NCBI RefSeq assembly: GCF_014647475.1
Contig: NZ_BMPG01000002.1
Span: 558,001-622,000 of the forward strand
DNA length: 64,000 bases
Source of the DNA: Halocalculus aciditolerans
Lineage (GTDB): Archaea > Halobacteriota > Halobacteria > Halobacteriales > Halobacteriaceae
Direction of reading: 5' to 3'
Shown here: positions 32,603 to 40,379 of the stretch, in pieces
Numbering within the stretch: the first letter of the stretch is position 1
How the letters are laid out: the number at the start of each line of letters is the position of its first letter
Translations under genes and position numbers: made by a program
Notes under the pieces: model-generated
The model's input: the letters and a program-made list of their open reading frames with translations, nothing else
Databases searched by the model: none
What the model was told of the DNA's origin: nothing

Positions 32603-33552
32603 TGCTCATCACCGTAGCGGATACGCGGGTCGATTGCGGTGTACGCGATGTCCACCGCGAGGTTCGTGAACACCATGACGGCGGCCACCAGGAGGATGAC
32701 GGCCTGCGTCACGGGGTAGTTGCGGTCCAGCATCGAGTCGACGAGCAGCCGGCCGAGGCCCTTGATGCCGAAGACGATCTCCACCGTCACGCTCCCGACG
32801 AGCACGAGCGCGAGCTGGATGCCCGCGACCGTGATGACGGGGATGAGGGCGTTCTGGAACGCGTGCTTGTAGAGGCGGACGTTCCCGGAGAGGCCTTTCG
32901 CGCGTGCGGTGCGCATGTAGGGTTTGTCGAGGACTTCCAGCAGGCTGGAGCGCATCATCCGCATGATGACCGCGGCGTACGGCAGGCCGACGGCGATACC
33001 GGGGAGGATGATGCTCTTGAGCCACGGGACGACGCCCGCGGAGAGCGGCGTGTACCCGACGATGGGCAGCCAGTTCAGCTGGACGCCGAAGATGATGGCG
33101 AGGACGATGCCGACGAAGAACGCGGGCGCGGACACGCCGGTGAACGCGGCGATGGTCGCGAGGTAGTCGACGGGCTGGCGTTTCCGCGTCGCGGAGACGA
33201 TGCCCGTCGGAATCGCGACGGCGAGGCCGACGACGATAGCGACGATGGCGATGCTCGCGGTGCGCGGCGCGGCCTGCGACATGACGGTGCTGACCGCCTG
33301 CCCGTTCACGAGGCTCTGTCCGAACTGCCCCGTCGCCATGTCGGTGATCCAGTTGACGTACTGGACGGGGAGCGGTTGGTTCAAGCCGAGTTGCTCGCGG
33401 AGCGCGGCAACCGCCTCGGGCGTGGCCTCCTGGCCGAGCATCGTCCGGACGGGACCGCCCGGGATGGCGCGCAGGCCGAAGAAGACCGTCGTCGCGACCA
33501 GCCACATGATAAAGACCGCGTGGAGGACGCGTTTAGCGATGTATCGACGCAT
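32599..33552 (-). CDS. ABC transporter permease (DppB-like)
   Basis: The 317-residue permease matches the DppB layout. It has a single N-terminal helix (VLHAVFIMWLVATTVFFGLRAIPGGP), a large exported loop (QLGLNQPLPVQYVNWI) and five further helices. The EAA-loop carries YMRTARAKGLSGNVRLYKHAFQNALIPV. It starts 24 bases after the solute-binding gene in the same leftward operon. Confidence 0.92.
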   Translation of the reverse strand: MRRYIAKRVLHAVFIMWLVATTVFFGLRAIPGGPVRTMLGQEATPEAVAALREQLGLNQPLPVQYVNWITDMATGQFGQSLVNGQAVSTVMSQAAPRTASIAIVAIVVGLAVAIPTGIVSATRKRQPVDYLATIAAFTGVSAPAFFVGIVLAIIFGVQLNWLPIVGYTPLSAGVVPWLKSIILPGIAVGLPYAAVIMRMMRSSLLEVLDKPYMRTARAKGLSGNVRLYKHAFQNALIPVITVAGIQLALVLVGSVTVEIVFGIKGLGRLLVDSMLDRNYPVTQAVILLVAAVMVFTNLAVDIAYTAIDPRIRYGDEQ

Positions 33553-33576
33553 AGAGAGAGAGGGTTTGGGGTGTGG

Positions 33577-35250
33577 TTACTCGGAGAGCGAGACCGTGTG
33601 GAAGTTACGGAGGAAGGGGATGTGCTGGAACCCCTGGACGGAGTCGCTGACGCCGGCGAGGTCGTCCTGGTGGACGAGGTAGGCGTGCGGGACGTCCGTG
33701 ATGAGTTTGTCCTCGAGCTGCTGGAGGATGGACTTCCGTTCCTCGCGGTCGAGCGCGCGGCGCTGGTCGGCGAGGAGCTGGTGGACTTCGTCGTCCTCGT
33801 AGTTCGTCCAGTTCCACGGGCCGCCCTTCCGGTAGAAGTTCCAGAGGGACTGGTCGGGGTCGGGGTCGCCGACGCTCCCGGAGATGGTGACGTCGTAGTC
33901 GCCGTTCTCGTAGCGCTCCCAGTACGTCGAGGACGTGACCTGCTCGATGTCGACGTCGAAGCCGGCGCTGTTCAGCTGCTGGCGCATGACTTTCGCGCCG
34001 CGGAGGCTGGACTTCGTCGTCAGGATGCTGAAGGACGCGCCGGACGCGCCGGAGTCCTCTAGGAGCTGCTGGGCGGCCTCCGGGTCGTAGGCCTGGTCGT
34101 CGGGTTTGTCCTCGCGGTACACCCAGTTCGTCGCCTTGTTGATGGGGCCCTGCGCGGAGATGGCGTTCCCGAAGTAGGCGGCCTGGATGAACTGCTCGTT
34201 GTTGATGGACTTCGCGATGCCCATGCGGGCGTCGACGTCGCCGAAGGGCTCGCGCTCCTGGTTCATCGCGAGGCCGTACCAGTTCACGCCGGGCGCGGAG
34301 TCGACGGAGACGCCGGACGCGGATTCGACGCTGTCGACGTTCTGGAGCGGAATCAGGTTCGCGATGTCGATGTCGCCGGACTTGAGCGCGTTGACGATGG
34401 TGGACGGGTCGGGAATCGGCTTGATGTCGACGCCGTCGAGGTACGGGAGCTGGTTCCCGTCCTCGTCCGTCTCGAAGTAGTCGTCGTAGGCGTCGAGGGT
34501 GAGCTGGCTGCCGACCTGGTGTTCGGCCACCTCGAACGGGCCGGTGCCGACGGGCGTGATGGCGTACTGGTCTTCGCCCATCTCCTCGATGGCGTCCTGG
34601 CAGACGATGGTCGCCGCGCGACCCGGGCCGCGCGTGAGGTAGATGAGCGCGGGGGCCATCGCCTGCTTGAAGTTCAGTTGCACCGTGTAGTCGTCCTGCA
34701 CGACGACGCCGCCGTCGTCGACGGGTTTCAGGGTCGAGAGCTTCGACGCCGCCGGCGCTTCCTTCTCGATGGTGCGGTTAATCGTGTATTTGACGTCGTC
34801 GGCGGTGAAGTCCGAGCCGTTGTGGAACGTCACGCCCTCGCGGAGCTGGAACGTGAAGGTCTTCCCGCCGTTCGTGACCTCCCAGTCCTTCGCGAGGTCG
34901 CCGCGGACCGTGAGGTCGTCCTTCAGGGTGACGAGCCCGCTGAAGATGTTCGCCGCGGCCTGGAAGTACTGGCCGACGCTGATGTAGGGCGGGTCGAGCA
35001 CGTCGATGCTGCCCGTGAACCAGCCGGCCTGCAGGCGGCCGCCGGTCTGCGCGCCGCCGGACGACTCAGTCGTCGTCGTCTCCTCCCCACCGCTGCTCGT
35101 AGTCGTCTCCCCGCTCCCCCCGGAGTCGCCGCCGCCGGAACACCCCGCGAGCGCGCCGAGACCGGCAGCGCCGAGGAGTGAGACGGTCGTACGACGGTCG
35201 ACGACGGGGCCCGAGAGGGCCTCGTCCGTGAATTCGCTATCGTCTGCCAT
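33577..35250 (-). CDS. ABC transporter solute-binding lipoprotein, family 5
   Basis: The 557-residue protein has a Tat-type signal (VVDRRTTVSLLGAAGLGALAGC) with a lipobox Cys, then a Gly/Ser/Thr-rich linker. The SBP_bac_5 fold follows, with landmarks LAKDWEVTNGGKTFTFQLREGVTFHNG, ADDVKYTINR and the C-terminal YDVTISGSVGDPDPDQSLWNFY. It captures the ligand outside the cell for the two permeases. Family-5 proteins bind peptides, nickel or other small organics; with the creatininase at the operon end, a cyclic amide or amide compound is an open possibility. Confidence 0.92.
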   Translation of the reverse strand: MADDSEFTDEALSGPVVDRRTTVSLLGAAGLGALAGCSGGGDSGGSGETTTSSGGEETTTTESSGGAQTGGRLQAGWFTGSIDVLDPPYISVGQYFQAAANIFSGLVTLKDDLTVRGDLAKDWEVTNGGKTFTFQLREGVTFHNGSDFTADDVKYTINRTIEKEAPAASKLSTLKPVDDGGVVVQDDYTVQLNFKQAMAPALIYLTRGPGRAATIVCQDAIEEMGEDQYAITPVGTGPFEVAEHQVGSQLTLDAYDDYFETDEDGNQLPYLDGVDIKPIPDPSTIVNALKSGDIDIANLIPLQNVDSVESASGVSVDSAPGVNWYGLAMNQEREPFGDVDARMGIAKSINNEQFIQAAYFGNAISAQGPINKATNWVYREDKPDDQAYDPEAAQQLLEDSGASGASFSILTTKSSLRGAKVMRQQLNSAGFDVDIEQVTSSTYWERYENGDYDVTISGSVGDPDPDQSLWNFYRKGGPWNWTNYEDDEVHQLLADQRRALDREERKSILQQLEDKLITDVPHAYLVHQDDLAGVSDSVQGFQHIPFLRNFHTVSLSE

Positions 35251-35272
35251 GCGTGTTACACCCTCCCGTTAC

Positions 35273-35350
35273 CATGTGAACTGTATACACATGTCGCCGG
35301 ATATATTTGGGTCCGACCGAACGGCGTAAGTTCACACGCACCTCACTTAC
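35273..35350. promoter_or_regulatory. Divergent control region with shared TATA and inverted repeats
   Basis: Between the ABC operon and the bat-type regulator lies CCGGATATATTTGGG (TATA at about 35299-35310, usable in both directions). It is flanked by CATGTG-N9-CACATG (35273-35293) and GTAAGT-N13-ACTTAC (35326-35350). A further TGTGAA (35275) and TTCACA (35331) pair spans the box. The repeats overlap both expected initiation sites, as operators would. Confidence 0.55.
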
Positions 35351-35354
35351 ACGT

Positions 35355-36050
35355 ATGCGCGAAGTCACCCTCCGCATCCGCCACCAGGGCCAACCGGAGA
35401 GCGAAGTGAGCCGCGCCCACCCGGACGTGACGCTCCGGTCGGTCTCCTCGCTCACCGGGAGCGCCGCCGAGCGGAAGCGCATCGTCGAGCTCACCGGTCC
35501 CGCCGGGGAAGTCGCGGCGTTCCTCGACGAGTTCGGGAACGCCGAACCCGTCCTCGACGTCGAGCCGTTCTCCCCGCTGACGAACGACCGCGTCTTCGCC
35601 GGCGTCACTATCGACTTCTACCGGTGGGACAGCATCGCCCAGCGCCTCACCGACCTCGGCGTCCACTACCGCATGGGGACGACCATCAAGGACGGCTGGG
35701 AGCACTGGACGCTCTACCTCGACGACGACGACTCGCTCTCCGACATCGTGGGCTCCATCGAGGACGCCGGAAACACCGCCGAGCTCCTCCGCGACGTCTC
35801 CTTAGAGGAGGTCGAGGGCCGCGAGCACCTCGCGCTCTCCCGGATGCTCGACGACCTCACGGACCGCCAGCGGGAAGTCCTCTCCGTCGCCATCGACCTC
35901 GGCTACTACGAGCCGGGCGCGGACGTCGCCGTGAAGGACATCGGCGACGCCGTCGGCATCGCGCCGACGACCGCGTGGGAACACCTCGTCCGCGCGGAAG
36001 GAAAAGTGATGGACGAGGTGGGCGAGCACATCACGTCGCACGGCATGTAG
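35355..36050 (+). CDS. Bacterio-opsin-activator-type HTH regulator
   Basis: The 231-residue regulator has an N-terminal beta-rich ligand or oligomerisation region like those of haloarchaeal bat-type proteins (MREVTLRIRHQGQPE, VLDVEPFSPLTNDRVFAGVTID). The C-terminal HTH_10 domain carries LTDRQREVLSVAIDLGYYE...VKDIGDAVGIAPTTAWEHLVRAEGKVM. It is divergent from the ABC operon and probably controls it and itself through the repeats in the shared region. The ATG at 35355 is chosen over an upstream in-frame ATG at 35307 because that one would lie over the promoter. Confidence 0.87.
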   Translation: MREVTLRIRHQGQPESEVSRAHPDVTLRSVSSLTGSAAERKRIVELTGPAGEVAAFLDEFGNAEPVLDVEPFSPLTNDRVFAGVTIDFYRWDSIAQRLTDLGVHYRMGTTIKDGWEHWTLYLDDDDSLSDIVGSIEDAGNTAELLRDVSLEEVEGREHLALSRMLDDLTDRQREVLSVAIDLGYYEPGADVAVKDIGDAVGIAPTTAWEHLVRAEGKVMDEVGEHITSHGM

Positions 36051-36122
36051 TGGATGGCAGACCGCCGTGGCGTGTGCGCTCACTGAACACCAGACACCCC
36101 TTGCTAATGAGTGACAACCCCG

Positions 36123-36129
36123 ATATATT
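36123..36129 (+). promoter_or_regulatory. TATA box of the MFS gene
   Basis: CGATATATTCG is about 40 bases before the first ATG at 36166 and fits a short-leader transcript. Confidence 0.5.
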
Positions 36130-36165
36130 CGTGCCGGGGCTTTACCCCGACCGAGAACTGGAACG

Positions 36166-37419
36166 ATGCATAGTATGAGTTCTAACGTCGACCACGCCGA
36201 CCGCGCCCGCGAGGTGCTCGGGCACTCCCGGTGGTGGCTCATCCTCGCCGCCGCCGCGATGATGGCCGTCGTCGGCCCCTACCAGTACGTCTGGTCCGTC
36301 ATCCGCCAGCCCGTCGCCGCACAGATCGGAATCAACGAAGCCGCGCTCTCCACCGTCTTCACCCTCTTCGTCATCTTCCAGGCCGGCAGCCAGTTCCCCG
36401 TCGGCTCCTGGCGCGACGAACACGGCCCGCGCGCCATCACCTACCTCGCCGCCGTCCTCGCCGGCGGCGGCTACCTCGGCGTCGCCTACGCCACGAGCGT
36501 CTGGCAGGTCTACCTCTTCTACTCCCTCGGCGCGGTCGGCGTCGGCATCGTCTACACCGTCGCCGTAAATACGGCGATCAAGTGGTTCCCCGACCGCCGC
36601 GGCCTCACGTCCGGCGTCGGGACGATGGCGTTCGCCGGCGGGAGCGCCGCGCTCGTCCCCTACCTCCGCTGGCAGTTCGGCCCCGGCGCACCGCCCGGCA
36701 CCTACGTCAGCGTGCTCCGGAACCTCGGAATCGGTATCTTCCTCGTCATCCTCGTCGGCGCGTACTTCCTCCGCGACCCGCCGAGCGGGTGGCTCGACAC
36801 CGATGACGGCGAGAGCAGCGGGATTCGGCGGGTCCAGTTCACGTGGCGGGAGATGCTCCGCACCTGGCAGTTCTGGGTGATGTACGCGATGTTCGTCTGC
36901 GTCTCCGGCGCGGGCCTCATGCTCACCGAGAAAATCGTCGCGTACAACGACCAGCTCGGCCTCCTCCCCGTCGTCGGCACGCTCGCCGCGACCGTCCTCC
37001 CGCTCGCCGGCGGCGTCGGCCGCCTCGTCCTCGGCGGCGTCTCCGACCGCGTCGACCGCGAGAACGCCATGGCCGCCGCGTTCGCGCTCTGCGGCCTCGG
37101 CCTCTACGCCGTCGTCTACTTCGGCGTGCGCGGCATGGCCGCGCTCTTCATCGTCGCCGTCGTCGTCGCGACGTTCTTCTGGAGCCCGCAGTACACGCTC
37201 TTCCCGAGCGTCGTCGGCGACTACTACGGCGACGAGAACTCCTCCGCGAACTACGCCCTCCTCTACTCCGGGAAGATGTGGGGCGGCGTCTTCGGCGGCA
37301 CGATAACGGGCTTCCTCGTCACCGACCTCGGCTGGGACGCGACCTTCCTCCTCGGCGGCACCCTCGCGCTCCTCTCCGGGTTCGCCGCGCTCGCCCTCCG
37401 ACCCCCGAGCAAGGACTGA
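36166..37419 (+). CDS. MFS transporter, oxalate/formate antiporter (OFA) type
   Basis: The 417-residue protein has 12 predicted membrane helices. The OFA-family N-terminal pattern (WWLILAAAAMMAVVGPYQYVWSVI), the loop WRDEHGPR and NTAIKWFPDRRGLTSG are visible, and GRLVLGGVSDRVDRENAM lies in the second half. Members exchange small carboxylates across the cytoplasmic membrane. The substrate is unknown. A second ATG follows nine bases after the first. The gene is downstream of the bat-type regulator but has its own TATA box. Confidence 0.85.
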   Translation: MHSMSSNVDHADRAREVLGHSRWWLILAAAAMMAVVGPYQYVWSVIRQPVAAQIGINEAALSTVFTLFVIFQAGSQFPVGSWRDEHGPRAITYLAAVLAGGGYLGVAYATSVWQVYLFYSLGAVGVGIVYTVAVNTAIKWFPDRRGLTSGVGTMAFAGGSAALVPYLRWQFGPGAPPGTYVSVLRNLGIGIFLVILVGAYFLRDPPSGWLDTDDGESSGIRRVQFTWREMLRTWQFWVMYAMFVCVSGAGLMLTEKIVAYNDQLGLLPVVGTLAATVLPLAGGVGRLVLGGVSDRVDRENAMAAAFALCGLGLYAVVYFGVRGMAALFIVAVVVATFFWSPQYTLFPSVVGDYYGDENSSANYALLYSGKMWGGVFGGTITGFLVTDLGWDATFLLGGTLALLSGFAALALRPPSKD

Positions 37420-37495
37420 CCGAACGACCAAGAACAGATAACTCCGGTCCCGATACCGCGGGTCGGTGAATACGCAGAGGTGAACGGCCAGTTCG

Positions 37496-37509
37496 TTTAT
37501 ACGGGTTCC
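37496..37509 (+). promoter_or_regulatory. TATA-containing 14-mer before the small ORF at 37529
   Basis: TTTATACGGGTTCC, with the ATG of the 44-residue ORF 33 bases after its first base. The identical 14 bases recur at 40136-40149 on the far side of the CHAT gene. Confidence 0.55.
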
Positions 37510-37528
37510 TCGCGGACAGGAATATACG

Positions 37529-37663
37529 ATGAGCGCGACGACGCACACTGATTATCTCGCAGCCCACCCCCGGACGATCGGCATGCTCTTCGCCTGCGGT
37601 CTCGCCCTCTCCAGCGCCGCCCGCTTCGGTGCCAGCAACCTCGGCACCATCAGCGGTCCCTGA
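37529..37663 (+). CDS. Small hydrophobic protein, 44 residues
   Basis: The short frame reads MSATTHTDYLAAHPRTIGML...ISGP. It has a polar N-terminus and one hydrophobic stretch (TIGMLFACGLALSSAARFG). It resembles the tiny haloarchaeal proteins with a HPR-x-IG-x-L-F pattern ending in GP (DUF7503-like, from memory). A TATA box lies 33 bases upstream. The function is unknown; it could be a membrane peptide. It is next to the CHAT gene, which ends 220 bases further on and points towards it. Confidence 0.65.
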   Translation: MSATTHTDYLAAHPRTIGMLFACGLALSSAARFGASNLGTISGP

Positions 37664-37682
37664 ACGCGAACGCGAACGCGAA
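37663..37682. repeat. Tandem AACGCG hexamer
   Basis: Three adjoining copies of AACGCG start at the last base of the small ORF's stop codon. The 220 bases between the ORF and the CHAT gene otherwise show nothing I can name. Confidence 0.6.
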
Positions 37683-37883
37683 GGCTGACCCACACTGACT
37701 GTTCCGACCGTCGGCGTTCTCTTCGCATTCTCTCCGCCGCCTCGCCGCGCCACGCGGGACGTACGTATCTCCTTCCTACCCTCGACGGCGAAGTCCGAAC
37801 GGTGAGAGCCACGGCAGCGACTCCGTCGCGCGAGACGGGGAGAACACGCGGAGGGAAGCGGAACGGAGGCGCGTCAAACCCTC

Positions 37884-40079
37884 TCAGAGCGCGTCGAGGG
37901 CGAACTCGGTGCTCCACGTGAGGTCGCCGTCGACGCGGAGCGGGACGTCCTGGAGGGTGAGGAACTCGATGAGGTCGCCGTGGTCGAGCGTGAACTCGCT
38001 GACGCGCCCGGAGTTGAGGAAGTACTGGTCGTTCCCGTCGAAGTAGGGGACGGTCATGCTGCCCATGCCGGCGTCGCTCGTCGGGTAGGCGTCGATGCCG
38101 ACGGTGTAGGTGTCGTCGGCGTGCTCGTCGACCTCGTAGACCGCGGGGGTGCGACCGCGGGTGGGGGCGAGGGAGAATCCGCCGTCGCCGACGACGACGT
38201 ATCGATTCGACATGAAGGACTCCTCGCCCGCGACGTCGAGCGCGGCGGTGATGGGGAAGCCGTGATTGAGGAGGCGCGCCAGCGTCTGGCCGATGGCGGT
38301 CGCGCCGCGGTTCACGACGTCGCGGACGGTGACGACGCCCGCGATGCTCCCGCGTTCGAGGAGCGCCATGCCCTGCTCGTAGGACCGGCAGGCGTTGAGG
38401 AGGAAGGCGTCGACGCCGACCGCGTCGTCGTCGAGGGTGCGGGCGTCGAGGAGGCCGTCCGGGCATTTGAAGCCCTCGCCGTCGATGTGGCCGATGAAGT
38501 GGAGGAAGTCCACGTCGGAGGCGAGGAGGTCGCGGAGGGCGTCCGTGTGGAGGCGCTCGTAGACGGTGACGTTCATCGCGACGTCGCCGCGGAGTTCGTA
38601 GGCGTCGTTGACGACGTCGCCCTCGGCGTTCATCGCGTCGTCGTTGCAGACGACGGCGACGTCGACGTCGCCGTCGGAGGGCGTGCGGCCGAGCGCGTTC
38701 TCGAACGCGTCCCGCGTGGGTTTGCTCGCGCCGAGCGGCGCGCCCTCGCCGATCCACGACTGCTCGATTGACGGCGTGTGTTCGGGGCGGACGGTGCGCG
38801 GAACGGCCGTGGCCGACCCGGGCGTCGACGCGCCCGTGGACCGCATGAAGTCGCGGACGGCGTCGGTCTTCGCGTCGGCGTCGCCGAGCGCTCGCGTCTG
38901 CGGCGGGCGGACGAGCGCGAGGTCGTTCACCACGTGCGGGAGGAGTTCGACGCTGTCCGGCGTCGGCGCGACGTGCGTCGTCTGCTTCCACTCCGGCACG
39001 TGCGGGGCGACCGTCTCGAAGGGGACGGCGAAGTACGCGGCGAGGCGCGCCTCCGCGTCGGCGTCGTAGAGCGCGGGGAAGTCGAGGTCGACGGCGGCGT
39101 CGAGTTCGTCGCGCTCGTGGAGGTCGACGTCGTAGACCCCCTCGGTCCGCGTCGCGCAGTCGAGGATGAACACCTGCTTGAGCGCTTCCTCGACGCCCGC
39201 CGCGAGGCCGTCGCGGTGGTCGAGGGAGTGCGTGAAGTCGCCGGCGACGAGTCGCGGGTCGTCGCCCGGAACGACGTCCGCGCCGAGGTAGTAGGCGAGC
39301 GGCGCGACGACGAAAACCGATTCGTAGTCCGCGGGGACTTCGACGCGGACGCCCGTGTCGGGGCGTTCGAGGTGGTCGGGCGCGTCGAACTCGTCGCCGA
39401 GCTCGACGAGCGGCGGGTGGCCGCGGAGCGTCGGGTAGGAGCGCTCGGGCGTCGTCGTCTTCAGCGCGCTCCCGAGGAGGGAGACGGCGCGCATCACGTC
39501 CGCGGGGTCGGTCGTCGTCGTGATGGTGCCCGCGGGGTGTTCGTGCCGGGAGCGCGCGCCGATGCGAACAGTCGTTTCGTCCGCGAAGTCGAGGCGCGTC
39601 TGCCCGGGTTCGACGGCGAGGTCGAAGCCGGCGTCGACGCGGACGTAGAGTTTGAGCGCCGCGCAGAACTCGACGCTGTACGTGCCGGCGTCGAAGGAGC
39701 GCGTCGTCGTCGGGCGGGCTTCCGTGACCGTCTCACCGTCGGCGTCGCGAACGATGACGGGGACGCCGTCGTCGAAGGAAATCGAAGTCGTCGACGCCGT
39801 CACGGCGGTGTCGACCGGGAAGACGAAGTCGCCCATACTCGCCGGTTCGACGGACGGCGAGGTGTCGGTACTTTCGGGTTTGGCAGACAGCGAGTTCTCA
39901 GCCGTCGCTTCGGGAGTGGGGGGGTGGGGGGTGGCGTGGGGGGAGGCACCGTCGCCGGCGAGGGCCAGCGAGCAGCGGCGTCGCTCGACGGGGTCTATCA
40001 CGGTGACCCCGGCCGGTGACGGTGTGATGGTCAGGGGGCCGTCGGCGTCCGGCACGCCCCCGTTCCGGTGTGAATCCAT
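37884..40079 (-). CDS. CHAT-domain (caspase-like) protein
   Basis: The 731-residue protein has a Pro/Thr/Ser-rich linker (about 40-85), a beta-rich middle (about 85-330) and a C-terminal CHAT-type peptidase domain. The His-Cys dyad is visible as His531 in FLHFIGHIDGEG and Cys564 in FLLNACRSYEQG, followed by GVVTVRDVVNRGATAIGQT. CHAT proteases are clan CD enzymes, several of which act in immune or cell-death systems elsewhere. Here no TPR, gasdermin or other known partner is adjacent, only two tiny ORFs. No signal peptide. The ATG at 40079 fits a leftward TATA (40135-40142). The role is unknown. Confidence 0.8.
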   Translation of the reverse strand: MDSHRNGGVPDADGPLTITPSPAGVTVIDPVERRRCSLALAGDGASPHATPHPPTPEATAENSLSAKPESTDTSPSVEPASMGDFVFPVDTAVTASTTSISFDDGVPVIVRDADGETVTEARPTTTRSFDAGTYSVEFCAALKLYVRVDAGFDLAVEPGQTRLDFADETTVRIGARSRHEHPAGTITTTTDPADVMRAVSLLGSALKTTTPERSYPTLRGHPPLVELGDEFDAPDHLERPDTGVRVEVPADYESVFVVAPLAYYLGADVVPGDDPRLVAGDFTHSLDHRDGLAAGVEEALKQVFILDCATRTEGVYDVDLHERDELDAAVDLDFPALYDADAEARLAAYFAVPFETVAPHVPEWKQTTHVAPTPDSVELLPHVVNDLALVRPPQTRALGDADAKTDAVRDFMRSTGASTPGSATAVPRTVRPEHTPSIEQSWIGEGAPLGASKPTRDAFENALGRTPSDGDVDVAVVCNDDAMNAEGDVVNDAYELRGDVAMNVTVYERLHTDALRDLLASDVDFLHFIGHIDGEGFKCPDGLLDARTLDDDAVGVDAFLLNACRSYEQGMALLERGSIAGVVTVRDVVNRGATAIGQTLARLLNHGFPITAALDVAGEESFMSNRYVVVGDGGFSLAPTRGRTPAVYEVDEHADDTYTVGIDAYPTSDAGMGSMTVPYFDGNDQYFLNSGRVSEFTLDHGDLIEFLTLQDVPLRVDGDLTWSTEFALDAL

Positions 40080-40135
40080 CTGTTCTATTCGTCTTCGTAC
40101 TCTCGTAAGAAGCTGGTGGCCGGAGCCGGTACGCA

Positions 40136-40149
40136 TTTATACGGGTTCC
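40136..40149 (+). promoter_or_regulatory. Second copy of the TATA-containing 14-mer
   Basis: TTTATACGGGTTCC, identical to 37496-37509. Read rightward it precedes a 33-residue ORF by 37 bases. Read leftward its GTATAAAT forms the TATA box of the CHAT gene, so it may serve both directions. Confidence 0.55.
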
Positions 40150-40165
40150 CGGTGAGCACCGGGAA
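40146..40165. repeat. 8-bp perfect stem-loop in the CHAT upstream region
   Basis: TTCCCGGT, loop GAGC, ACCGGGAA. It begins inside the 14-mer promoter element, at the expected rightward initiation zone. Confidence 0.6.
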
Positions 40166-40171
40166 TTCGAC

Positions 40172-40185
40172 AATGTGCGCACATT
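40172..40185. repeat. 14-bp perfect palindrome over a start codon
   Basis: AATGTGCGCACATT contains the ATG of the 33-residue ORF. Such a symmetrical site could be an operator. The surrounding 200 bases are clearly more AT-rich than the rest of the window. Confidence 0.6.
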
Positions 40186-40274
40186 CTGAGGGATTCAGCA
40201 TATGTTTCAGATATTACTGGAACGAAGAGAAATCGGGAGAAGCGTTCGCACGGCCGATTCTAATTCACTCATAA
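40173..40274 (+). CDS. Possible 33-residue small protein
   Basis: The frame begins MCAHSEGFSICFRYYWNEEK and ends RPILIHS. It contains two Cys and many aromatic residues, unlike the acidic style of neighbouring proteins, and lies in AT-richer DNA. Its support is the TATA element 37 bases upstream, the same geometry as the 44-residue ORF at 37529. It may also be chance. The remaining bases to 40379 hold no gene I can support. Confidence 0.25.
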   Translation: MCAHSEGFSICFRYYWNEEKSGEAFARPILIHS

Positions 40275-40379
40275 AGGTTTTCGGGGGAGTGAGCGAGCGT
40301 CGTCGAACGGGTCGTCAAGCCCGTCGCTCGTCGCGGGCGATGTCGTGGGCGCGCGGAGAAAGTCGGGGCGGGCGGTGGG

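Noticed and set aside
36142-37548. A long leftward frame opposite the MFS transporter.
   Set aside because: Composition is that of an antisense shadow (Glu/Asp/Val/Gly runs); the opposite strand encodes a clear 12-helix transporter.
37884-40079. CHAT gene as part of a type III-E CRISPR (Craspase) or gasdermin system.
   Set aside because: No cas genes, TPR protein or gasdermin-like ORF occurs within the window, so only the protease family can be claimed.
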